This document shows, one piece after another, positions 6,937 through 13,272 of a stretch of DNA of 13,272 nt. The DNA is from Chloroflexota bacterium (GTDB lineage Bacteria > Chloroflexota > Anaerolineae > SpSt-600): NCBI GenBank assembly GCA_011041825.1, contig DRAO01000239.1, positions 1 through 13,272 on the forward strand, given 5' to 3'. The stretch's first letter is position 1; every line of letters starts with the position of its first letter. Position numbers and translations under genes: made by a program. The notes beneath the pieces were generated by a model. That model was not told the DNA's origin. It searched no databases and saw only the letters and a program-made list of their open reading frames with translations.

Positions 6937-6964
6937 ATTATCCACGAAATCCCTTTAAAGTCAA
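6937..6964 (-). promoter_or_regulatory. Probable promoter of the DUF192-M23-deacetylase-GT2 operon
   Basis: On the minus strand, TTGACT (6959-6964) and GATAAT (6937-6942) are each 5/6 matches to consensus with a 16-bp spacer. Transcription would start near 6930. The resulting leader of about 120-160 nt contains hairpin 2 and a second 5-bp hairpin (6822-6836). No better promoter was seen closer to the gene. Confidence 0.6.
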
Positions 6965-7040
6965 AGTTGAAAAAGTGCCATTCTCATTTTGTTTGATGAG
7001 CGTCCTTCGCTCAAGGCAGGTTAAAAAGGCTTTTGAGGGT

Positions 7041-7079
7041 ATTTTCTTGCACGGCGGCGAAGCCGCCGTGCAAGAAAAT
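7041..7079. repeat. Perfect 18-bp palindrome with GAA loop (hairpin 3)
   Basis: Arms 7041-7058 and 7062-7079 are exact reverse complements around the loop GAA (7059-7061); read on the minus strand the core is GGC-TTC-GCC, as in hairpins 1 and 2. The outer arm is ATTTTCTTG/CAAGAAAAT and the middle is CACGGC. It lies 74 bp upstream of the uvrA -35 box and is followed by GCTACTCTTTTTCCC on the plus strand. Confidence 0.85.
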
Positions 7080-7153
7080 GCTACTCTTTTTCCCTAAGCT
7101 CTCGGGGGTAGGTTTAACCCCGGAGTTTTCCAACACCCTCCCACAAATCAATT

Positions 7154-7182
7154 TTGCCAAAAGAGATAAATGGTGCTACAAT
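7154..7182 (+). promoter_or_regulatory. uvrA operon promoter
   Basis: TTGCCA (7154-7159) and TACAAT (7177-7182) are spaced by 17 bp, and TGC directly before the -10 makes it an extended -10 promoter. Transcription should start near 7189, about 34 nt before the uvrA ATG. No GAAC-N4-GTTC box is visible in or near it, so direct LexA control is not supported by the sequence. Confidence 0.75.
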
Positions 7183-7222
7183 GTTAATTTGCCTTAAGAT
7201 ATATGGAAAAGGGCGGGGTTGT

Positions 7223-10117
7223 ATGTCTCAGAAGAAGATAATTGTGCGAGGGGCAAGGGAGCACAATCTGAAAAACATAACCGTTGAAATACCCCGGGAG
7301 AGGCTTGTGGTCATTACGGGAGTATCCGGGTCAGGTAAATCGAGCCTGGCCTTCGATACCCTTTACGCCGAAGGGCAACGCCGCTACGTGGAATCCCTCT
7401 CTGCCTATGCCCGTCAATTCCTGGGTCTGATGGAGAAGCCCGATGTTGACCTCATCGAAGGGCTCTCTCCCGCCATTTCCATTGATCAAAGGGGCGTAAG
7501 CCACAACCCACGCTCCACCGTGGGCACGGTTACCGAGGTCTATGATTACCTGCGCCTCCTCTTTGCCCGCATCGGCAAACCCCACTGTCCCAAATGTGGT
7601 CGGGAGATAAGGCCTCAAACCCCACAGCAAATTGTGGATGCACTGCTTTCGCTGCCGGAAAACACGAGGATTATGTTGCTGGCCCCCCTGGTGCGAGGCC
7701 GCAAGGGTCACCACAAGAATGTGCTGGAGGAAATCCGCCGGGCTGGATATGTGCGGGTAAGGGTGGATGGACAGCTTATGGAATTGGACGAGGAAATCGA
7801 ACTGGACCGCTATAAGCTTCACACCATCGAAGCCGTGGTGGACAGGCTGGTGATACACCACGATGAGGACGAGGATTACCGGAGCCGCCTGGCTGATTCG
7901 GTGGAAACAGCCCTTCAGTTTGGCAACGGCATTATGGTGGCAACGGTGGTGGATGGCGATTCCAGCCGGGATATCCTGTTTTCGGAACATTTTGCCTGCG
8001 TGGAATGCGGCATCTCCTTGCCCGAAATTGAGCCCCGGACCTTCTCCTTCAACAGCCCCCATGGGGCTTGCCCTCATTGCTCCGGCCTGGGTGTCATTAT
8101 GGAAATTGACCCGGATTTGGTCATACCCGACAAGAATTTAAGCCTGGAGGAAGGCGCCATCCGCCCTTGGAGGCGTGCTGGCAAAGACAGCAGCCGCTAT
8201 TATATGCACCTTCTGCGCAGCGTCTGCGAATATTATGGCATACCTATGCACGTGCCCGTGCGGGAGCTGACCAAAGAGCAGCTGGATATAATCCTTTACG
8301 GCAGCCGCCCAAGCGACCTTATCTCCATCCATTACCGGAACCGCTCCGGAAGGCTCCGCAGCTATGAAACCACCTACGAAGGGGTGATACCCAACCTCCA
8401 GCGCCGTTACCTTGAAACCGAATCCGATTACATCCGCCGGGAGATAGAACAATATATGGCTTCCAGGCCCTGTCCGGCCTGCGGTGGGAAACGCCTTCGG
8501 CCTGAAGCTCTGGCCGTAACCATAGATGGGAAGAACATCGCCGATATTACGGCAATGTCGGTAACTCAGGCCCTCAAGTGGGTCGAATACCTCCAGGGGC
8601 CGGATTCACCGCTCACAGAACGGGAGCGCCTCATCGCCCATCAGATATTGAAGGAACTCCACAACCGCCTGCGTTTTATGGTGGATGTGGGTCTGGATTA
8701 CCTGACCCTGGACAGGCGGGCTGCGACCCTCTCAGGAGGGGAAGCCCAGCGTATCCGCCTTGCAACTCAGATAGGCTCCCAGCTGGCAGGGGTGCTTTAC
8801 ATCTTGGACGAGCCTTCGATAGGGCTTCATCAGCGGGATAACACCCGCCTCATCAATACCCTCAAGAACCTGAGGGACCTGGGGAACACGGTGCTGGTGG
8901 TGGAACACGACGAGAACACCATCCGTTCTGCCGATTACATCATTGACCTGGGGCCCGGAGCGGGAGAGAAAGGCGGCGAGGTTGTCGTTGCCGGCACGCT
9001 GGATGACCTGCTTAAGTGTCCTCGTTCAATCACCGGGATGTACCTGCGAGGTGAGCGCAAAATCGAAGTGCCAAAAGTCCGCCGCCCCGGCAACGGCAAA
9101 TACCTGATAGTGCGAGGGGCAGCGGAGAATAACCTCAAAAACATTGATGTGCGCTTCCCCCTGGGCAAATTCATCTGCGTTACGGGGGTTTCGGGTTCGG
9201 GCAAGTCCAGCCTGGTCATCGAAGTCCTGTACAAGGCCCTGGCCCAGAGGCTCCACCGAGCCAGGGAGAAGCCGGGGAAACATCTAACCATCGAGGGCAT
9301 CGAACATATAGACAAAGTCATCAATGTTGACCAATCCCCCATCGGGAGGACGCCCCGCAGCAACCCGGCTACCTACACCGGCGTCTTCACGCCTATCCGG
9401 CAGCTGTTCGCCTCCCTGCCGGAATCCCGTTTGCGGGGATACACGCCAGGGCGCTTCTCTTTCAATGTTAAGGGAGGGCGCTGCGAAGCTTGCCAGGGCG
9501 AAGGCATCATCCGCATCGAAATGCAGTTCCTGCCCGATGTCTATGTGCCCTGTGAGGTATGCAAGGGCAGGCGTTACAACCGGGAAACCTTGGAAATCCG
9601 CTACAAGGGGAAGAACATCGCCGATGTGCTGGATATGACGGTCGAAGAAGCTATGGAGTTCTTCGAGAACATCCCTCAGATACGCCGGAAGCTCCAGACC
9701 CTCTATGACGTTGGCCTGGGCTATATCAAGTTGGGGCAGCCTGCCCCCACACTTTCCGGCGGTGAGGCCCAACGGGTGAAGTTGTCCAAGGAGCTGTCCC
9801 GCAAAGCCACCGGTCGTACCCTCTACCTTCTTGATGAGCCTACCACCGGGTTGCACTTTGCCGACATCGAAAAGCTCCTCAATGTGCTCAACCGTTTGGT
9901 GGATGCGGGGAACACGGTGATTGTGATTGAACACAACCTCGATGTGATTAAGTGTGCCGACTGGATAATTGATTTAGGCCCCGAAGGTGGCGATGAAGGG
10001 GGCTGGGTCATCGCTGAGGGTACCCCTGAGGAGGTAGCTCAGGTGCCGCATTCGTACACGGGGCAATTTCTGAGGAAGGTGCTCTTTGGCACCGACGAGA
10101 CCAGCGGCGCAGGTTAA
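7223..10117 (+). CDS. uvrA: UvrA, excinuclease ABC subunit A
   Basis: UvrA is the dimeric ATPase that finds bulky DNA lesions and loads UvrB in nucleotide excision repair. This 964-residue protein is full length. The first ATPase half has Walker A GVSGSGKS (33-40), signature LSGGEAQR (503-510) and Walker B LYILDEP (525-531). The second half has GVSGSGKS (655-662), LSGGEAQ (844-850) and LYLLDEP (867-873). Zinc modules are visible as CPKC (122-125), CVEC with CPHC (259-262, 283-286), CPAC (417-420) and CEAC with CEVC (754-757, 777-780). The start ATG 7223 matches the canonical [18 protein letters not shown] opening and follows AAAAGGGCGGGG; in-frame upstream codons at 7154 and 7181 overlap the promoter. 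The dipeptidase gene follows after 20 bp. Confidence 0.98.
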   Translation: MSQKKIIVRGAREHNLKNITVEIPRERLVVITGVSGSGKSSLAFDTLYAEGQRRYVESLSAYARQFLGLMEKPDVDLIEGLSPAISIDQRGVSHNPRSTVGTVTEVYDYLRLLFARIGKPHCPKCGREIRPQTPQQIVDALLSLPENTRIMLLAPLVRGRKGHHKNVLEEIRRAGYVRVRVDGQLMELDEEIELDRYKLHTIEAVVDRLVIHHDEDEDYRSRLADSVETALQFGNGIMVATVVDGDSSRDILFSEHFACVECGISLPEIEPRTFSFNSPHGACPHCSGLGVIMEIDPDLVIPDKNLSLEEGAIRPWRRAGKDSSRYYMHLLRSVCEYYGIPMHVPVRELTKEQLDIILYGSRPSDLISIHYRNRSGRLRSYETTYEGVIPNLQRRYLETESDYIRREIEQYMASRPCPACGGKRLRPEALAVTIDGKNIADITAMSVTQALKWVEYLQGPDSPLTERERLIAHQILKELHNRLRFMVDVGLDYLTLDRRAATLSGGEAQRIRLATQIGSQLAGVLYILDEPSIGLHQRDNTRLINTLKNLRDLGNTVLVVEHDENTIRSADYIIDLGPGAGEKGGEVVVAGTLDDLLKCPRSITGMYLRGERKIEVPKVRRPGNGKYLIVRGAAENNLKNIDVRFPLGKFICVTGVSGSGKSSLVIEVLYKALAQRLHRAREKPGKHLTIEGIEHIDKVINVDQSPIGRTPRSNPATYTGVFTPIRQLFASLPESRLRGYTPGRFSFNVKGGRCEACQGEGIIRIEMQFLPDVYVPCEVCKGRRYNRETLEIRYKGKNIADVLDMTVEEAMEFFENIPQIRRKLQTLYDVGLGYIKLGQPAPTLSGGEAQRVKLSKELSRKATGRTLYLLDEPTTGLHFADIEKLLNVLNRLVDAGNTVIVIEHNLDVIKCADWIIDLGPEGGDEGGWVIAEGTPEEVAQVPHSYTGQFLRKVLFGTDETSGAG

Positions 10118-10137
10118 CATCAGGGGGAAGGGGAAAG

Positions 10138-11124
10138 ATGCAAAAAGGAGAGTATCTGTCCTTACACCGCCGTTGTATAGTCTTCGATGCCCACAACGAT
10201 TTACTCCACGCAGTCCTCTCCAAGCAGAGGCAGATGGTTCAGCGTCAAGAAATGGGCCATTCGGATATACCCCGTCTGCTCGAAGGAGGCGTGACCGCAC
10301 AGGTGTTTGCCCTGTTTATCCCCACCGATGAACTCCCTTCAGGCCCCCTTCGCTACACCCTCCATTTGATGGACGCCTTCTACGAGGCTTTGGACAAAGC
10401 TGCCGACAGGCTCCTCCTGGCCCGCACAGCAGCCGATATAAGGCGGGCCAAAGAAGAAGGCAAGCTGGCCGCCATCCTCTCTATGGAAGGTGCTGAAGGC
10501 ATCGAGGAAGACCTCACTGTTTTAAAGATGCTCTATAGGCTGGGGCTGCGGATGCTGGGCATCACCTGGAGCAGGCGGAACAAAGCTGCCGATGGTGTGA
10601 GCGACGAAGGCCCGGACGAGGGTCTCACCGATTTTGGACGGGAACTGGTGGCAGAGCTGAATCGCCTGGGGATTATCATAGACGTGAGCCACCTCGCCCC
10701 TAAAGGGGTGGCTGATGTGCTGGAGGCAAGCCAACATCCGGTGGTCGCATCCCACTCCAATGCCTATGCGCTTTGCCCCCATTACCGCAACCTTACCGAC
10801 GAACAAATCCGTGCCATCGCCGACAAAGGAGGCGTCATCGGCGTCACTTTCGTGCCTCGCTTCTTGACCACCGGGCCTGCTGATGCCTCGTTAGAGCACG
10901 TGTTAGACCACATTGACCATATCATCCGAGTGGCTGGGGTAGACCACGTGGGCATAGGCTCCGACTTCGAGGGGTTCTCTGATCCCTCGCCCAAAGGGCT
11001 GGAGGATGTCACCTGCTTCCCCAACATAACCAAAGGGCTTTTGGAGAGGGGCTACAGCGAAGATGTGGTGGAGAAAATCCTGGGTGGGAATTTCCTCAGG
11101 GTTTTTGAAGAGGTGGTCGGATAA
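10138..11124 (+). CDS. M19 family (renal-type) dipeptidase
   Basis: The 328-residue protein is a peptidase family M19 dipeptidase, a zinc-dependent TIM-barrel enzyme that hydrolyses dipeptides, often including those with a C-terminal D-residue. Metal ligands are in place: FDAHNDLL (His19, Asp21), SMEGAEG (bridging Glu117), DVSHL (His185), ASHSNAYAL (His206) and GIGSDFEG (Asp276). HYRN (Arg217) is the substrate-binding arginine region. The length is somewhat short of mammalian homologues but normal for bacterial ones. No signal peptide or anchor is present, so it is likely cytoplasmic and may recycle peptides. GGGGGAAGGGGAAAG precedes the ATG. It sits 20 bp after uvrA and 18 bp before the membrane glycosyltransferase, so it shares the uvrA operon; no functional link to repair is evident. 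Confidence 0.93.
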   Translation: MQKGEYLSLHRRCIVFDAHNDLLHAVLSKQRQMVQRQEMGHSDIPRLLEGGVTAQVFALFIPTDELPSGPLRYTLHLMDAFYEALDKAADRLLLARTAADIRRAKEEGKLAAILSMEGAEGIEEDLTVLKMLYRLGLRMLGITWSRRNKAADGVSDEGPDEGLTDFGRELVAELNRLGIIIDVSHLAPKGVADVLEASQHPVVASHSNAYALCPHYRNLTDEQIRAIADKGGVIGVTFVPRFLTTGPADASLEHVLDHIDHIIRVAGVDHVGIGSDFEGFSDPSPKGLEDVTCFPNITKGLLERGYSEDVVEKILGGNFLRVFEEVVG

Positions 11125-11142
11125 AGGGCCAGGAGGAGAAAG

Positions 11143-12504
11143 ATGCCCCGTATCTCTCGTGATGCTGTCCTTGTTCTAGTATTGGTCTTAGCCCGAGTGC
11201 GCATTGACACCCTGGCGCACCTGGTTCTGCCACAGCGCCATCAGGATGTAGCAAGGTTGCCCCTTACCCATTATCTCCTGAGCCCCAAAGCTTTGGAGTT
11301 GCTCCAGGATTGGCTCACTGACCCGCTCAGCTTGCTCCTGATTTCGGTGACCTTCGGCTTGACCTTGCTTTACCTGATAGCCGATGCTGTAAAGGAGCGG
11401 CTGGGAAGTCCTTGGGCTTACCGTGTCAAGCTGGGCTTGCTCTACGGCGTTGTGATTTCCAGCGTGGTTGCCAGCTCTGTACTCCTCGTGATGCTGCGGC
11501 ATATTTCCGGCCCTGCTTCTTACACCCACGATGGAGGCGTCATCCAGACCGAGGAGGCGCTCAAATTCTTCTTGGCTGGGAAGAACCCCTATGTTGAAGA
11601 TTATGTAAACACCCCTATGGCCGAATGGGGTTTGGATTACAAGACCGCCCTCTACCATTTCCCCTATCTCCCCTGGACTTTCACCTTCTCCACCCCGTTT
11701 TACCTCCTATCCGAGCGTTTGCTGGGCTGGTACGACCAGCGCTTCGTGTACTTGTTGCTCTTCATCCTGATGCTAATCCTGGCTCCTGGCCTTGCTGGCA
11801 AACCCGAAGACAAACTGAGCCTGGTGGCTGTGCTGGGCTTGAATCCCATTATGGGGGTGGATGTCATCTTCGGCCAAAACGACTCCTTCGTGCTCTTCTG
11901 GGTGGCGCTGAGCCTCTGGGCCCTGGTCAAGCTCAAGGGTCACAAGGGGCTTATGCTTTCGGCCACCTCCCTGGCCCTAGCCTGTGCCAGCAAGCCTACG
12001 GCCTGGTTCCTGGTGCCTTTTTATTTCCTCTACGTATGGAATCAGGGAGGCAAGCGTTCTACCTTCCTTCAGACCCTTGGGGTCTTCGCATTGGTGGGGG
12101 GGATGCTGGTGTTGCCTTTTGCTGCCTGGAACCTGGATGCGATGGTGGATGACATCTGGCGGTGGTCGAGTGGAACCGCCGAAGTGAGTTACCAGATTCG
12201 GGGATGGGGGATTGCCAACTTTGTCCTGGCCTTGGGGTTGGTGAACTCCAGGTTGGATTATTTCCCCTTCTGGGTTCTGGAAGTCGCCTTTGGGTTGCCT
12301 GTGGCTATATTAATGGCCTGGCGCCAGCTAAGGGATAACCGTCTGAGCAATGTCCTCTATGGTTATGGGCTCCTGCTGTTTGTGTTCCTGTATTTCTCCC
12401 GTTTCCTGAACGAAAACTACCTCGGTTACATCCTTGCCATCCTAGCCTTAGCGCTTTGGATAGAGGAGGGGAGTTTTTCAACACCTCTAGAAAATAAAAC
12501 TTGA
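11143..12504 (+). CDS. GT87/DUF2029-like polytopic membrane glycosyltransferase (GT-C type)
   Basis: The 453-residue protein has about eight to ten hydrophobic segments, among them about 62-80, 98-118, 200-216, 226-242, 248-263, 285-298, 310-327, 375-392 and 405-440. Between the early helices lies a loop with YTHDGGVIQTEEALKF (Asp130) and GKNPYVEDY (146-154), a pattern typical of GT-C enzymes that use polyprenyl-phosphate sugars. GQND (244-247) and SKPTAWFLVPF (283-293) also match the GT87/DUF2029 group. It would transfer a hexose, often mannose in this group, on the outer membrane face; donor and acceptor are unknown. AGGAGGAGAAAG precedes the ATG. Its TGA (12502-12504) falls inside the -35 box of the lexA promoter, and no terminator lies between, so read-through into lexA is possible. 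Confidence 0.78.
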   Translation: MPRISRDAVLVLVLVLARVRIDTLAHLVLPQRHQDVARLPLTHYLLSPKALELLQDWLTDPLSLLLISVTFGLTLLYLIADAVKERLGSPWAYRVKLGLLYGVVISSVVASSVLLVMLRHISGPASYTHDGGVIQTEEALKFFLAGKNPYVEDYVNTPMAEWGLDYKTALYHFPYLPWTFTFSTPFYLLSERLLGWYDQRFVYLLLFILMLILAPGLAGKPEDKLSLVAVLGLNPIMGVDVIFGQNDSFVLFWVALSLWALVKLKGHKGLMLSATSLALACASKPTAWFLVPFYFLYVWNQGGKRSTFLQTLGVFALVGGMLVLPFAAWNLDAMVDDIWRWSSGTAEVSYQIRGWGIANFVLALGLVNSRLDYFPFWVLEVAFGLPVAILMAWRQLRDNRLSNVLYGYGLLLFVFLYFSRFLNENYLGYILAILALALWIEEGSFSTPLENKT

Positions 12505-12529
12505 CATAGAACAAAAGTTCTGCTATAAT
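12501..12529 (+). promoter_or_regulatory. lexA promoter (full consensus, extended -10)
   Basis: TTGACA (12501-12506) and TATAAT (12524-12529) are both perfect consensus with a 17-bp spacer, and TGC before the -10 adds an extended -10 element. Transcription should start near 12536, about 28 nt before the lexA ATG. The -35 box overlaps the stop codon of the upstream gene. The spacer is almost entirely the SOS box, so bound LexA would block RNA polymerase. Confidence 0.93.
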
Positions 12530-12536
12530 TGTTCTA
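12507..12536 (+). promoter_or_regulatory. LexA operator (SOS box) plus extra half-site
   Basis: AGAAC-AAAA-GTTCT (12508-12521) is a perfect Bacillus-type GAAC-N4-GTTC SOS box within the promoter spacer. A third half-site, GTTC (12531-12534), lies just after the -10. The outer TAGAACA (12507-12513) and TGTTCTA (12530-12536) are exact reverse complements and bracket the -10 box. This supports autoregulation of lexA and possibly a second mode of binding. Confidence 0.9.
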
Positions 12537-12563
12537 GCCAGAGAAAAGGGGGGGTCTCATATT

Positions 12564-13223
12564 ATGGAGAGAACGGGAATAACCCAAGGATTAAGTGATA
12601 AGCAGCGGAAGGTATATGATTTCATAAGGGATTACTATCGCAGAAGAGGCTACCCTCCCACCATTAGGGAAATCCAGCAGGCCCTTAACATCTCTTCCAC
12701 CTCGGTAGTGGATTATCACCTTAAATCCTTGGAGAAAAAGAGGCTTATAAAGCGCCTTAAGCGCATATCCCGGGGCATAGTGCTCCTGGAATCCTATGAA
12801 GCGCCTGATAGCTCCTCTCCTGAAACCATCAAGATTGGTTTACTTGGTTACATCTATGCCGATAGGCCTCTTCCAGGCCCTGATACCTTGCCCGATGAGT
12901 TTATATACCTAACCCGGGACATCGTCCCGCCCGGTAAGGAATTGTTTGCGTTAAGGGTGCGAGGGGATTCGATGATAGATGCCCTGGTGTACAATAATGA
13001 CATCGTCATCCTCGAACGGGTGGAGGAAATCCGGGATGGCGATATGGTGGCCGTGTGGCTGAAGGACAGGGGCCAAACCACCCTGAAATATCTGTACAGA
13101 GATGGGGAGCGTATACGCCTCCAGCCGGCGCACCCTTATATGGAGCCCATCTACATAGATGACCCTCAGAATGTAGAGGTCCAGGGCCGAGTGGTAATGG
13201 TAATCCGCCACCTGAGCCGGTAA
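12564..13223 (+). CDS. lexA: LexA repressor (SOS regulator)
   Basis: LexA represses SOS genes and cleaves itself when activated RecA is present. The 219-residue protein has an N-terminal winged helix (about 10-75; recognition helix SSTSVVDYHLKSLE at 44-57) and a C-terminal S24-type self-cleavage domain. The catalytic dyad is present: Ser136 in RGDSMID and Lys175 in TTLKYL. At the expected scissile bond, in LLGYIYADRPLP, the residues are Ala99-Asp100, where LexA usually has Ala-Gly. Cleavage rate may therefore differ. AAAAGGGGGGG lies upstream at a normal distance from ATG 12564. The gene has its own SOS-controlled promoter and is followed by a terminator. Confidence 0.96.
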   Translation: MERTGITQGLSDKQRKVYDFIRDYYRRRGYPPTIREIQQALNISSTSVVDYHLKSLEKKRLIKRLKRISRGIVLLESYEAPDSSSPETIKIGLLGYIYADRPLPGPDTLPDEFIYLTRDIVPPGKELFALRVRGDSMIDALVYNNDIVILERVEEIRDGDMVAVWLKDRGQTTLKYLYRDGERIRLQPAHPYMEPIYIDDPQNVEVQGRVVMVIRHLSR

Positions 13224-13228
13224 ATCTT

Positions 13229-13260
13229 CCCTTTGTTAATCGAGATGCAAAGGGTTTTTT
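13229..13260 (+). terminator. Rho-independent terminator of lexA
   Basis: CCCTTTG (13229-13235) pairs with CAAAGGG (13248-13254) around a 12-nt loop, followed directly by TTTTTT (13255-13260). It begins 5 bp after the lexA stop. The stem is short at 7 bp, but position and T-run fit a terminator well. Confidence 0.85.
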
Positions 13261-13272
13261 GTTGCCTTTAGA

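Larger units (their letters stand above)
6774..7222. other. Divergent intergenic region with two hairpins and two promoters
   Basis: This region lies between the divergent DUF192 and uvrA genes. It contains hairpin 2 (6848-6886), hairpin 3 (7041-7079), a minus-strand promoter (6937-6964) and the uvrA promoter (7154-7182). Smaller inverted repeats are TGGGA/TCCCA (6822-6836, 5-nt loop) and TGAGCG/CGCTCA (6997-7013, 5-nt loop). I see no gene or known RNA. Because both flanking genes point outwards, none of these hairpins sits at a gene's 3' end. Confidence 0.6.

Noticed and set aside
7154..7222. Upstream uvrA starts at TTG 7154 or ATG 7181
   Set aside because: They coincide with the -35 and -10 boxes, and the family N terminus begins at ATG 7223.
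7331..8077. Minus-strand open frame of 248 codons within uvrA
   Set aside because: Antisense shadow caused by codon bias; the uvrA frame has intact ATPase and zinc motifs throughout.
9284..9934. Minus-strand open frame of 216 codons within uvrA
   Set aside because: Same reason: overlaps the second ATPase half of UvrA and has no independent support.
1..13272. CRISPR array, tRNA, insertion sequence or phage genes
   Set aside because: No regularly spaced repeats, cloverleaf-like sequence, transposase or integrase motifs were seen on either strand.

Overview
The window looks like a stretch of chromosome from a free-living bacterium with an ordinary SOS system and sigma-70-type promoters. Chloroflexota (Anaerolineae-like) is my best guess, as an inference. 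It rests on the architecture of the LysM/M23 peptidase (LysM, then a beta-rich middle domain, then LytM), on a Bacillus-type LexA box (GAAC-N4-GTTC) and on general protein similarity. No rRNA or tRNA is present to confirm it. I see no phage, plasmid, CRISPR or transposase genes.

Layout. Positions 1-207 hold the 3' end of an unidentified gene. A non-coding stretch (208-593) carries three CCCAAAT repeats, a perfect 20-bp palindrome and a consensus promoter, which drives a UPF0173 metallo-hydrolase (594-1277). A strong hairpin at 1285-1320 separates it from a convergent minus-strand block. In transcription order that block is DUF192 protein, LysM/M23 peptidase, YdjC/HpnK-like deacetylase and HpnI/ceramide-glucosyltransferase-like GT2 (6773 down to 3294), then sbcD and an iron-sulfur-flavoprotein-like reductase (3191 down to 1333). 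A possible separate promoter precedes sbcD. A roughly 450-bp divergent region (6774-7222) holds two more hairpins and promoters facing both ways. The plus-strand operon is uvrA, M19 dipeptidase and GT87-like membrane glycosyltransferase (7223-12504). It is followed by lexA with its own SOS-box promoter (12501-12529) and a terminator at the window's end.

How the genes fit together. Two themes interleave. One is DNA damage response: SbcD nuclease, UvrA damage recognition and LexA repressor. The other is the cell envelope: peptidoglycan hydrolase, a glycosyltransferase plus deacetylase pair that probably builds an amino-sugar lipid head group, and a polytopic GT-C enzyme. The most notable features are three structurally matched hairpins with different arm sequences; the lexA control region, where the SOS box fills the promoter spacer and a third half-site lies just downstream; a LexA with Ala-Asp instead of Ala-Gly at the expected self-cleavage site; and an HpnI/HpnK-type pair with no other hopanoid genes in view. 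I found no convincing wholly new system here.
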